This document shows positions 25,001 through 36,848 of a stretch of 64,000 nucleotides of DNA, piece by piece (positions within the stretch are counted from its first letter, which is position 1; every line of letters begins with the position of its first letter). The DNA comes from Sitta carolinensis. Taxonomy: Eukaryota > Chordata > Aves > Passeriformes > Sittidae. The position numbers and the translations under genes are program-made. A model generated the notes under the pieces. The model saw nothing but the letters and a program-made list of their open reading frames with translations. It did no database searches and was not told the DNA's origin. The stretch covers positions 14,364,501 to 14,428,500 of the forward strand of contig CM063288.1 in NCBI GenBank assembly GCA_032173965.1. Reading direction: 5' to 3'.

Positions 25001-26439
25001 TTGATACAGATGAAGACCAAGATCCTGAAGACACATAATTTCTCAGTTTCTTTTTATTTTGTTGTGACTTTGACTCTTAAATCCTTTGAATTCTGAGGGC
25101 CCAAGTGACCTGGCTAGATAACACCCCAAGGCTTCCTCAGCCCAGCATTTCCTCTAGAAAGCAAAGCTCATTTAAAACAAAACCCCATTAGTCTTGGCAG
25201 GAAGCTTGAATTGTCACTGTTTCAAGGAAGCTCCATTAATTACTGTTCCCACTTCACTATGAAAGATCAAATGCTGTGGATCTGTTTTAATTGGCTATTG
25301 ATTTCTTATGTTATTACCTATGGTTGTGCTGAGATGCTGTCAGATGTACTGGATGCTTTTGATTATTATTTCTGGCAGCTGGGATTAAAAACAGCAGGCA
25401 GACATTTCCTGATCTGTAATGGATTGCCATGGTGTGCCAACAAGAATCATCGGCTGGATGAATGGTCCTGCTCTGCCTATCTTGTGCTGCTGATCTGCAG
25501 TGCAGTTTTGAAGGCAAATACCATCAGGGACCAGCCAGGGAAAGAGTGGGAAAAGCTTCAAAGAGCACAAGGATTTAGTGCTTGCAGAAGTGCTCTGCTG
25601 TCAGCACCAAGGCTAGGTGAGCCAGGGAGCAGGGATTTGGGCACGGAGAAGGCAGAAGTGCCCATCAGTCAGTAATCTAAGAAGAGGCATGTCAGATTGC
25701 TTTTGCATTTCTAGAGATAACCCCCCAGCATGCCAACCTCAGGGATACCCCTGTGTGATCCCAAGCAGGCCAGCACACATAAACCATATTGCCACAGCCC
25801 TGTGCACACAGCCTGCTAATGGCCCTCCTGGGACACACTTCTCCCTCAGAGCCCATCTGGGGATGCCTGAGCCTACCCTGTGACATGCTCTCATTAGCTG
25901 GCAGTTCCTTGTCTAACAGGAGATGCCTTCCTGTCCTCCTAACCCCAAATGACACCTTATTCTACAAATGTCAACTTCCCCTAATTGCAGAGAGATAGGC
26001 ATACCCCTCCTTTCCCCTCCAAGGACTGTCATTTAATTAACAGGCAAGTATCTCTCAGGATTTACAGCCCAGCTCTAAGCTGCTACTCTCTACTAAGTAA
26101 CTGAGGCCTGTGAAGGCTCATCCCATTTATCTGTGTGTTTCCATAACCACATTTCTGCTAATCTCTTGCTATGCCAGAGATTTACCTCTCGGATTTGCCT
26201 CTCATGGACCACGGAGAGAGCAGTTAATCAAATGAACAGTCCCCATCTCACTTCTCATTCCCTTCCTGGTTCCTAATCTCAGATGTCTGTGTTGTAGATG
26301 ACTTCATAGCAGAGCAATACCTATGCTGGCATCACCAGTTTCTAGTTTAATCCAACTCTCATATCTGTCCTATAGACATGACCAGAGATAGCAGAGATGA
26401 AAAGACATCAAGGCTGGCTGGATATCAAGAAGCATTTAA

Positions 26440-26620
26440 TTTGTTCCTCGTTCACAAACTGGGATCATCTCTCTGCAACCTGTTCTTGACATATGTTTTC
26501 TAACAGGTTCTTTAAAAATATCCAGTACTGGAGGTTCCCACAAATCCCAAGCAACCTTTTCCAGTGCTTCTTGCCCTCCTGTTAGATGTCTGAGAGCAAG
26601 GGGGAGAACACTTTTGAAAG
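26440..26620 (-). mobile_element. Old CR1-type LINE tail fragment
   Basis: The blocks CTCTGCAACCTGTTCTTGAC, TTTAAAAATATCCAGTACTG, GGAGGTTCCCACAA and CCTTTTCCAGTGCTTCTTGC match, with drift, the 3' portion of old amniote CR1 elements in reverse orientation. Boundaries are uncertain. It is more diverged than the copy at 28.1 kb and lies in intron 3 of MARCHF4. Confidence 0.5.
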
Positions 26621-28104
26621 GTCATCTTGCACATCTTGCCAAGATGGACATAGCTTCTGGTGCCTGGGGCCATACCATCTGTCCTGCTGGTCATGAGTAA
26701 CAGACTGGTTTTACTTTGGTTGCTGGTTTTGTTTTCGTCATGGGTGAAGAGGTAGATAATGGTTCCTGTCCCTTCCAACTGTTTTTTTGGGGCATGCTAG
26801 GATCTAGAAAAGTCAAAAGAAAACTAGTATATTGCTGAAGGTTAGTGACTGAGGGTCAAATCCAGACCCCTGGTTTGTGTTCCATGGATCAATAGTCTCT
26901 GAATACACAGACATATTTTGAGAGTTCAGCTTGGAGATGATCTGACCATTTCAGAAGAAATGAGGATAATAACAACAAAATGATGTGTGCTGAGGGAGCT
27001 GTATGTGCAAGGAAGCACTCATGCCCTCACCTTTGACTCCACATGGAAAGATCAATGCTGCCATGGGATTGCCCATGCCATTGCAAATTTCCACAGAGAT
27101 CTCTATCTTGGCAAATTGCTACCTAAATCCCTTACTTACTTGGTAGAGAGGAGATCACACAAAACAGTTAGGCAGTTGCTGACTGCTTGTCTGATTTTAG
27201 TCATACCTCTGCAGAGTTGGTGACTCCTCCAGCTTTGAGACTCCACAGTGCCAGAGGAAGTGTCCTGCTGAGCATCTCCAGTAACAGGGTGTATAACCTG
27301 GCCTCCTGGACAAGTCACTGGCTACCCAGTAGATGTGAGACATCCAAGTACAATTGAAGTGCAAACTATCGGGAATTACAGAGGGAATTATGTGCTGTTT
27401 CAGCACATCTGCTCTTCAGTAAGTACCTTGTCTTTCAAACCTCTGCTCCTCTGCTAATGAAAGAAAAACTTGGGGGTCAAGCTGAAGAAAGAAACAACTG
27501 CAATTCATACAATTACTGTAGGACATATGGTATCACATTCTGCTAGCTAAGGCTGCCCAGCCTGTTACAAAAAAATGTACAGACAACATCTTGCATTAGC
27601 TGGAAAAAACAAGTGTGGTAGAACCAAGTGCACCTAATCTCCTGCCCTTTCTCCATGACTGAGCATTTCTTAGTTCCTAAATCTTTCCTACCCACCCACA
27701 GGCTAGGTAACAAAAGAGGAAAAGGGCTCTACCACAAAGGAGGAGACACTGAATTGCACAGACAACACTCCAGTATTTCAAGATCCATTGCCACTGTAAT
27801 TATCCATGAGAGGTTTTATCCTGAACTTGCAGAAGTGGAACTAAAACCCAGGGGCAAGTAACAAGAGGCTTTGGGCCATGCTTGCAGTCAGGAACAGAAC
27901 TTTCAATCTCCAGAGCTGCCTTTGACCATTCGTGATCAAAATACCCTGCAGGAGGCAGCCAAGGTTTGGAAGAAGGATGAAGGGAGGGAGAAAAGCTGTT
28001 CCACAGTGAGGAATTCATTGCAAGCCTTCTAGGGAGACATTGCTGCAACCACCACAGTTGGACAAAGTTAAAATGAATGAGGAATTCACCTCAGTTGTGG
28101 TGTT

Positions 28105-28510
28105 CACAGAATGGGTTGGGTTGGAAGGGACATTAAAGATCATCTCATTCCAACCTGCCTACCTTGGGCAGGGACACCTCCCACTACTCCAGGCTGCTTA
28201 GAGCCCTTTCCAGTGTGGCCTTGAACACTTCCAGGGTACCCACAACTTCTCTGGGCAGCCTGCTCTAGTGCCTCACCACCCTCACAGTAAAGTATTTCTT
28301 GCTAATATCTAATCCTATTCTCTTTCAAATTAAAGTCATGACCCTTTTCCCCTGTCTATGTACCCCTGCCCTAAGTCCCTCTCCTCCAGCTCTCTTGCAG
28401 GCCCCTTTATGAACTGGAAAGCTGTATCCCCAGACCCTTTTCTTCTCCAGGCTGAACAACCCCAACACTCTCAGCTTGTGTTCATAGGAAAGAATTCCCT
28501 TTGATCAGTC
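28105..28510 (-). mobile_element. CR1 LINE, 5'-truncated 3' end
   Basis: The plus strand begins CACAGAATGGGTTGGGTTGG and continues through AAGGGACATTAAAGATCATC, GGGCAGGGACACCTCCCACT, CTTGAACACTTCCAGGG, GCCTCACCACCCTCACAGTA, TTCTCCAGGCTGAACAACCC and CTCAGCTTGTGTTCATAGGA. These are the classic blocks of the avian chicken-repeat-1 3' end read in reverse complement, so the element is in minus orientation, with its 3' terminus at 28105. Only the non-coding 3' part is present, as for most avian CR1 copies. It is well preserved and is the best evidence that the genome is avian. It sits in intron 3 of MARCHF4, in the same orientation as the gene. Confidence 0.93.
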
Positions 28511-30916
28511 CCTTCCCCTGGCCTGACCTGGCCTTGCCTCTCAGTGCGGACAGACCAGCCATATGGCTAGTGCTAGTGCAGCCCCCTGAAATCTGCAGGG
28601 CTGAGAAGTCACTCAGAAAAGAGAGACCACATCAACATCCAGAGAGTCACAGCTCTGGCTGAAGATCTCATTTGTCACTGAGTTTGAACTGGGCAGAGGA
28701 GGAGGAGGGGGAGAAAAGTGAACACATGCTCTCAGTGAGTACTGCTCAGAGCTCATCTCCTCTCCACTGCTGAGCTGGGAGCAGCAGCAGCAGCAACAGC
28801 TGGGACTGCAAAGAGCAAAAATGCACTATACAATCAAGTTTTACACTGCAGGGGAGCAGGGACAGAGGGCTGGCAGCATGCACATACGAGCTTTTCTACA
28901 GGAATGGAGACAGAGCTCACGTGCTCCAGAACATCCCCTCCTGGGTGAGCCTGGGTGGGCTGCCTGGCAGCACGGGCAGACATGCTGCACACAGCCCAAG
29001 TGGAGCCAGCTCTGAGTAGCTGCTGAGTGCTGGGCAAGAGAACCCACGTACAGACATGTTAACTCACTGCATCTGTAATGCTTCCCACTGGCTTTCGAGT
29101 TTGTGGGAAAGCCAGCATGCCTGGCACTCCAGGACTGCCAGCTGTGCAGGGAGAAACGTGAGACAAGGGGATGCCCCAAGTCACGATTCTGAAATGTTCC
29201 TGGGAATGGGATGTCTGCTTGTCGTTTGGCTGGAAAAAAAAAATCAAAGCTCCCAGCTTAGGGCATTATGCTTAATGGTGACATCAGTGGAGATGCAAAT
29301 AAACTCATTTTTCCCTCAGAGAAGGTGGAAAAGGCAAAGAGAGGTCAAATCCCTGGAAAAATTAACGAAAACAAACAAAGAAAGAAAAGAACCTAAAGTT
29401 GGATCTGTCTGCCCAGCTACCCATCAGTTCAAGGTTGGCATGGTTTGTTCTCTGCTATGTGGGAAGATTTAGCTCCTATTAACAGATAAGCTAATCAGTT
29501 CCCCTCAGCTCTTGAAGCTTTACCAAAGCCAGTTAATCACGTCACTGATGTCCACCCTGGCCAGAGCTCTCCACTTCTGTCCCCTGCCAACAAGGCAACA
29601 CATGTGCACACCACACATGCACAGGGAGTATTTTTTTCCACTTTCACTTCCACCAGCAAGAGGACATTGCCAATTGTGCCAATATATGGGTGCTGCCCAT
29701 CTCTCTTTAACCCCCTCTGCCACACTTTGTTCCTGGGGAGATGTGCTAGCCCCACCAGCATGTCATGAAGGAGCAGGGTGATCTCTACAGGCCAAGCTCA
29801 CATCTCATCGCCAGCAGAGTGGTGGCAACAGTGGGATGAACTGTCCTCAGTCCTGGCAGGCCCAAGTGCTGTGCTGGAAGGCTGCTGAGGCATTTGAACC
29901 TGGATACCAGGGTGTGCAGTCCAGAATTCTGCCCCTACCACTGGGTCTCTTTTACTTCTGTGCCCAAATTCCACCAGTTGCTCTGTCCTGCTTCTCCCAA
30001 GGGCTGAAACGGGGGCTGTTCTTCCCTCTGGAATGATCTATCCACACATACACATATTCACCAAGTCAAGAGGACTGCCTTTTCCCACTAACTTCATAAC
30101 AGAGATGGCAGGACCCAGACATGAAGAGCTCTCTGGTTGCCTTTTTGCTTCCTGTCAAGGTCACTCAAACTGACAAGTTATCTTGTGGCCTGTGCTTGGG
30201 TGGACACTGCTTAGGGACACATTTGGAGGTGGCCGGCATTCACCAGAGTGTTTCAGGAGCTGCTGCAGGTATTGGCAGCTATGTCCCTCCATCCTGCAGA
30301 CCTGTACTGGTCCCAGGGAGACTCTACTGGGGTCAGGCTGCCAGCAGCTGCTGTGCTCTCTGGGCTTGTGCAGTGCAGTGTGAGGGAGGCAGCTGCATCC
30401 TCAAAGAGCTGCTCAGTACCAGCAACCTGACAAGGACCCCAGGCTGGCCCTTGACCTGGTTGGGACTTGCAGCTCCAAGGTGAGCCGAAGAAGGGGAAGC
30501 CACTTCTGCCTGGAAGAGAGACTGGGCTGGAGAGACAAGGAGCTGTGTGCAGAGAGACTCTGCCAAGCCCAGTGTGGGGCAGTCCCTAAATTAGCAATTC
30601 CAGGAAGAAAGGAGTTTCTCTAAACCTTACACTCCCCAGCCTCCCCCAGAACTCCCCACCCACTTCTTGCTCTGAAGAGACATCTGTTTTCCTCTGGCAT
30701 TTTTGGAGGTCTCATCCCAGCCCAGGGAACCTTTTGGGGCTGCTGAGATGAACTGAGAGAAAAGTAAAACATGGGCCATAAAAGCAAAGAGGAGGAAAAG
30801 CTGTGGACACTCAATTGAAGGCAGACTGTAGGGGCTGGCTCTCCAGGCAGAGTCCCACTGCTCTGCACGGGTGAGTGAGCGGGTGGGCGGCCGCGGTGTG
30901 AGGTACGATCACCCAC

Positions 30917-31109
30917 CTATACAGACAATGTCCATGAAGCCGTACATTCCATAGCAGATCTGGAAGAGCAGGTCCTGGCGCTGCCACTTGGCTGAAGGAC
31001 TGAAGGTTGACCAGATGAGCCACGAGATACTGGCGATGAGGAAGAGGGAACCCAGGATGGCTGCTGCTATCTGAACCTTCTCAATGACTGTCAGAGAGAT
31101 GGCCTGCCA
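30917..31109 (-). CDS. MARCHF4: MARCHF4 coding exon 3 (transmembrane hairpin)
   Basis: This 193-base exon encodes 64 full residues, from WQAISL to DIVCI, plus the first base of a Gly codon completed by exon 4 (donor phase 1). It begins right after the RING-CH domain. Residues about 15-33 (AAAILGSLF to SWLIW) form the first membrane helix. A short polar loop with [10 protein letters not shown] follows, and from about residue 47 ([14 protein letters not shown]) the second helix begins and crosses into exon 4. This two-helix topology places both the RING-CH finger and the tail in the cytosol, as in the family generally; mammalian MARCH4 is reported mainly in the Golgi. On the minus strand the acceptor is a long pyrimidine stretch ending ctgtacag and the donor is ATAG before gtgggt. 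The frame is unbroken and agrees with exons 2 and 4 across both junctions. Confidence 0.96.
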
Positions 31110-33975
31110 CTGTACAGGGAGAGGACAAGAGGGAGGGAGGGAGGACAGAAGAGAAGAGATTAGTTACTTGGAGCACATCACGGTTTTACACCATCATGGT
31201 GGCTTTGGAGATCTCAAAGAGCACCTATGGGCCTAGGTGCTTTTACCCCATCCACATCTGGGAAGGAGCATGGCAGTTGTTCAATAGTGCATTGCCTTGG
31301 GTTTCTTGGCAGCACTGCTGGAAAGGAATCCTGCATCTCATCAGGAAAGCACAGCGATCTGAGCGAGGCAGGGCAAGACACCAAAAATAACATCACCATG
31401 ACAGTACATCTGTGATGGCCATCACAAACCGTAAAGTTCAATTCCTCCTTCAAATACGGGCAGGCAACATCATCAGCCAGGGCATCCCAGAACCAAAAGA
31501 ATAAATATTCTTATAAGTGTACACAAGCTTTCTTTTGAAGGCCTCACATGAGCTGGCTCTGTGCCACTTTGTGAGATCTGACATGATCACAGCCCTAGGT
31601 AGGATCTCACAGTGACAATGCACATCCCACAGAACTTGCTATAAACAACACAAGTTGTTGTGGCCAGGACACCCTGCCTTTAGACAATGACATATTCAGC
31701 CTGTTTTCCAAGGTAAACACCAATGTTTCTTCCTCAGAAAAAGAAAAAAATAGAAATAGCTCCTCCAAATCCATTCACTTTGTCAAACAGCTTTGTATAA
31801 GCTACGTTATAAATATCCTAAGCCCAGACTCCTCTGTCATACAGCATAAAACCTCCCCACTCAGATTTACACTGCTGAGAAAACTGTCCTATAAAACCAA
31901 GAGCAGAAATTGGTGTCTTTAACAAGACTTGGGGATGTGGTCCACAGCATCTCCTGCAAATCAAAAATCAAGTGTGTAAACAGGCTTAGGAGAGAGAGTC
32001 TCTCCTGGCATTGAAGTATTTAGGCCACCTCTAGCTGTGAGATACACGCCCTTGAAATCACAGTGGGACTGGCAAGAGGATAAACAAAGATGGACTTCAA
32101 CCTCCTGCAGGTACAGAGGATTCAGAGGAGCTGAAAATCTTTAGCCTAGATTCAGTCCAAATTCAGTGTCCCCAGGAAGTGACAGTCTTGTGATATCCTA
32201 GTGCCCTGCATGTTAGTCAAACATATCCTAGGACAGCAGGATCACCCAGCAAGCCTTGTCCCATCCTTCTGCAGTGCAAGAAGGGAGTTCAGGTACTGGA
32301 TACCTCTTTAATGCCCAGGCCAGCCAGGAGTTAGCAATGTTTTTTGCACCCTGTTTTTTGAACCCTGACGGAAGGATGAGAAGGACAAGAAGTGACTTGT
32401 GCTGGTACAGGCACACGTGTGACTGCTACCAGTCCAACAACCAAAGCCCTGAACTGAATGCACTCCCCGAAAAGAGCTGCATTTGGAGAGGAACAGACAA
32501 GAGCTTCAGCCAGAGGCTGAGGTCTGTGGGTTGCAACTGAAGGAGATTCCTCTGCCTCTGCCAGCCTTGCTCCTTGGCTTACATCCTGCACAGGCAGACA
32601 ACCCTCAAATTGTCTACCGTGGATGTGCAGCATCAGTGAGGTGGGCTTATTTGGTAGCTGGCCACAGGAAGGGCCACAGAGCTGCTGAGCAGAGAAAGAG
32701 CTTGTTCCCAACTGAAGCACAACTGGGTTCAGCTAAACCCAGTCTCCTTCCTGGGCTCAGCTACTCCAGTCCCCCTCCTACCATCTGCCCCAGCAGCTGA
32801 CCCAGCCAAAGGCAAGGACTTAGCACTGGGAACACTCAGTAATCTTTTCAACAGCCCATTCCCACTCTGCCACAGCCTGACCTGCTCTGTGCCTCCACCA
32901 AATCCATCTGGCCCCTTCGTGCCACTGAGAAGGTCACAGTGAATGGCCTGCAAGTCCCAAAGCTGCAGGGGTGCTGGAGTCCACAAGAGAAGCACAATGG
33001 TGCAGCTCCTCTCCCGACATAAAGCAGAGCAAAGGCCACCCAGCACCCATCATAAATCTGGCTTCTGAGGGTGGGATAAGCAGCTTTGCCATCCTCCAAC
33101 CACTTCTTCAGCTTTGTTCTCAACAGCACCATAAGCCAGTGCAGGACAAATCTGCAAGTAATGCAATTAGCTCAGAGCTCCAGGACTAAAATAATGTGGT
33201 GGGGAGAGAGCTTGGCTATGTGTGTGGGGTTGCAGTTTCACCCCTGCAGCTTTCCCCAGACCTCATCTCCCTTCCACTGCCTGTGGCTGACTCGGAGGGA
33301 ATGGGAGTGCTGGGAGCACAGCCTGGTGCTGCCTGTGAAGGCTTCACTGCAGGCCCCTCATGCCGACCCGCGTGCACCTGTGCCAGCCAAATCATTCTGC
33401 ATCATTTCTCTCTCTTGAGGAGGTAATGGACTGGCTCCTCACCATCTGCCTGGCACATTGCAAGGCCTCTGGTAGCAACAGGTCCTTCCAAGGTAGCAAT
33501 TAGAGAAGAAGGGAAGAGAAGAAGGAACTGTTTTCTACAATTAGAAGCCACGTACAACCAACACCATGGCTTTGCAGAGAAAGGGAGGCTTAGGTGCAGC
33601 ACAGACGAAGGGGATGTGGCTCAGAGAACAGAAGAGTTACACTTGAGAGCAATCCTCAAACCCTGCTCCCCTTCCTGGCTGGGAACAGAGAGGCTGAAAC
33701 ACTGGCAGGGACAGTGCCTGACACTGCTCAGATGGCAGTGGGTGCCAGGAAGTTCACTGTGGTGATAATGAAGAGCTTGGAGTCTGTCAGCTGTGCCAGG
33801 GGAGAGCCTCCCCCTGCATCTGGCACTAAGTGACAGTGACACACACAGCAGCACTCCTGACTCTGTTCAGAAGGTGGCACTGGGGTGTGATTTCCCTCAG
33901 GCAATGAGGTAAACGGGTCAAAGCTGAACACTGGGGAACACAGCCAGCTTGCAGAAGAATTTAGTATTTTCCAGT

Positions 33976-33994
33976 AAAAAAAAAAAAAAAAAAA
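33976..33994. repeat. Poly-A run, 19 bases
   Basis: Uninterrupted A run in intron 2 of MARCHF4. No retroposon body is recognisable on its left side. Confidence 0.95.
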
Positions 33995-36691
33995 GTAATA
34001 AATGCTGTATTTTCTCTCTGGCAACCCTGAGAACTGCAATTTAGCGTCCCACATTTTGCTTGAGCCACTAATAACTAGAGTAATTATTTTTCATCTTTTA
34101 ATTCCATTTTGCTACACATCTTAGTGTATGAGATAGAAGATTGTAGCATCAGGCAGAAGATAGAACCTGTTACCCCCTTGGGTGCTCAGACAGAAAGGTC
34201 CAAGAGCTGTTCAGAGGTGGAATGTTCTTATGAATTTCAGCTGCAGGAGTGGAGCTTGATGTGTTCCTGCACTCGTAGCCTTAGGAGCTCCCCTCCATCA
34301 CAGCACTGTGTCTTTCAGATATCAGCCCTTAGAAAATCACCCCTTTTCCTAAGCCCTCTCCACCCTCATTATGGCCATCAGATCAGGGATTTGGCAGGTG
34401 ACCCTATCATACTTGGGTCACCACTAGAGCTGCAAAGAGAGGTCTCAGCAACCCCAAAAGCTCTTTGTCTGAATGCCTGGCAACAGACACAGCCCCCTCC
34501 CTCCAAATCTCCAGCTCAAATGTTCAAGATCTATCAAGATCACAGTGTCAAGCAATCCTACCTTGTGGAGAGAGACCTAAAGCTGAGCCCTTCTTCCCTC
34601 AGCTGATAATGACTCAAGCTCCTGGCAGCCACTGAGCTGCACTGAAGTGCACCTTTAACGAGTCATCTCACCCAGGGTGTCAGTCAGGGACGTGACCTTT
34701 AGGCAGGTAGAAAGCTCTGCCAGTGCTGAACAGGGCAGAACTAAGGACTTGGTGGTACCAAAAAGCTTTAAAGGCTCCTACAGGATAACAGGATCAGCTT
34801 TGTGAGCTCCAGACTCACAATGGCTTCAGAGCATGCCCAAGCAGCTCTCTGTGATGGTCTGCTACCAGCACTGGAAAAGTGCTCCAACCCTCCAAACCGT
34901 TCTGGAGAAGCTGTCTGGAGTTGTCTGTCTGTTCTCTGCTACCACTCCCCTGGTGCACTGGCACACCACCCATGTCTGCATGTGCAAAACACTATCTCAG
35001 ATCAATTTCCTCAAGTTTCCCCATTTTGCCCAAATCACAAAGCTCTGCAACCCAGATGCCTCAGAAAGGGCTTCTTAGGAGCTCAGGACTGACATTTGTG
35101 GTGACTTTAGTCAGGGTCCAAGCTGGGACTGGTGCCTTTGCATCATGTCAGTTGTTCTCTTGCACCATTTCATAACCTGCAAGTTGTACTTGACACAAAC
35201 CTGTTTCCCTGTTTGCTTCAGTGCTGCTGCTTGGAGGCTTGTAAGTGAAAACCTGTTAATGTAACACAGATGAATAATGTCATTGCTATAGTATTTAAGG
35301 CCTGATCTGTAGTTCCCTTTCTTTGGCACCTGCAGTCTACAAAGGCTCCCCAGCACCAGTATGAACATATCCAAGGCACATATTGCTTGCAGAAGATGTC
35401 TATGTCTTCCTGCAGCAGCTTGCAAAGAAGTCTCATTTGCTGGAAAAGCCTTCCTGCACTCCCCTGAGAGCTCCTCCATGCCTGCCTCAGGCAGTTCAGT
35501 TTATTTTTATTGCTGTATCTGACACGTCCCCTTAATACACATCATTAACATCCTGAGCTGTGCTAGACAGCAATTTAATTCTCAGACCCAGGGTCACAAG
35601 CAAGAGGAGGTTTTTCCTAGAAGGTTGGAGAGGATCATTTGCAGCACTGCTTAGGTGTGACTCTCCCCTTGCTGCTGTCTCAAGACCCTGGCTATCGTCC
35701 TCAATTATCTTCTGGAGGATGGCTTTATCTTTTTTATAAATTCGCCAAGCAAAATTAAGCCACTGCTGTGGCACAACTTCCCTGCTGTACACTTAAAGAT
35801 GCTGTGGTTATTCAGGTACTAGAGAAGCAGCAAAGAGGAGGGCCCACTAGGGCCATGTAATGGAAACATGCAATGACGAAAACTCCCCTCCTCCATGTGC
35901 CACAGCATCTGGTAAGACTCAGGCTGCAGCACCAGCATCCTGGAAAATTCCCATTATAATGCACAGGCTCTGAAGTCTCTCCAGTAGTGACTGCACCCCT
36001 CGCTTGCAGGCTGCAGTTGAAGCTCAGCAGGGACCAGCAGAGCTCATGCTCAACACAATTCAGCAGGATGGGACAACCAGGAGACATCAGTAAACTTGCC
36101 TCAAGCTTTTCATATCAGGTTCTCAGGCTGAAGTTCAAATACCTGTGAGCTCAGCCATTCTTGCAGATGTGAGTGTTCTGATGAAGAGGCCATGTAAGAG
36201 CACTCATTGGCTCCTAAAATATCATCACCATGGACAAAATGGAGCCAGAGGGGAAGAAAGACCAGATCCCAACCCTAGCACTGGATAACTGGGGATCTTT
36301 GGAGCTGAAACAGACTGCAATACAGGACGAGTCAGAGATAACCGTAATCAGAGTTGAATGCCTCAAGACTGCAGACAGTTGATTGGGAAGGTTGGTTCAA
36401 ACAGGTTTTGTCTTTACTAAAATCAGATCATCAGAGTGGATGTGGCTCAGGACTGACTACAAAGGAGGTGCATAGATTAAATGCACTTCAGTGGCCTATT
36501 AAGGCAGATACCTATTCCACTGTGTATAAGCACCAGGGTGCAGGCAGTATCACGTGCTTCTAAACCCCTGTGCCTCCAGGGCCTTTTTAAAACCATGGAC
36601 TTTACACAAGTATTGCCATGAAAGGAGGCATTTAACCCCTCCAGGCCCATTGACTCCTGTCTTGATGACTGGCAAACTGGAGAGCAGGAGA

Positions 36692-36848
36692 ATGGATGGA
36701 TGGATGGATGGATGGATGGATGGATGGAGGGATGGATGGATGGATGGATGGATGGATGGATGGATGGATGGATGGATGGATGGATGGATGGATGATGGAT
36801 GGATGGATGGGATGGATGGATGGATGGATGGATGGATGGATGGACGGA
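36692..36848. repeat. (ATGG)n tetranucleotide microsatellite
   Basis: About 157 bases of ATGG/GATG repeat, close to 39 units, with interruptions near 36727 (GGAGGG), 36793 (a lost GGA) and 36810 (an extra G), and a closing GGACGGACT. It lies in intron 2 of MARCHF4. Apparent open frames of repeated DGWM or HPSI come from the array and are not genes. Confidence 0.98.

Larger units (their letters stand above)
12757..30916 (-). other. MARCHF4: MARCHF4 intron 3 (18.2 kb)
   Basis: Non-coding sequence between exons 3 and 4. It contains an ancient CR1-group RT relic (about 17.7-19.1 kb), an old CR1 tail (about 26.4-26.6 kb), a younger CR1 tail (28.1-28.5 kb), a 12-base G run, and AT-rich patches at about 14.94-15.36, 19.36-19.56 and 25.21-25.44 kb that look like candidate conserved elements. 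The open frames in it show no recognisable protein family and overlap each other on both strands, as expected by chance. I see no RNA gene in it. Confidence 0.9.

Noticed and set aside
25211..25675. A 154-codon plus-strand open frame with hydrophobic patches
   Set aside because: Not recognisable as a protein; the AT-rich motif-dense DNA fits a non-coding conserved element better.
34109..34606. A 165-codon plus-strand open frame
   Set aside because: No recognisable motif and low-complexity Ser/Pro-rich composition; probably chance.
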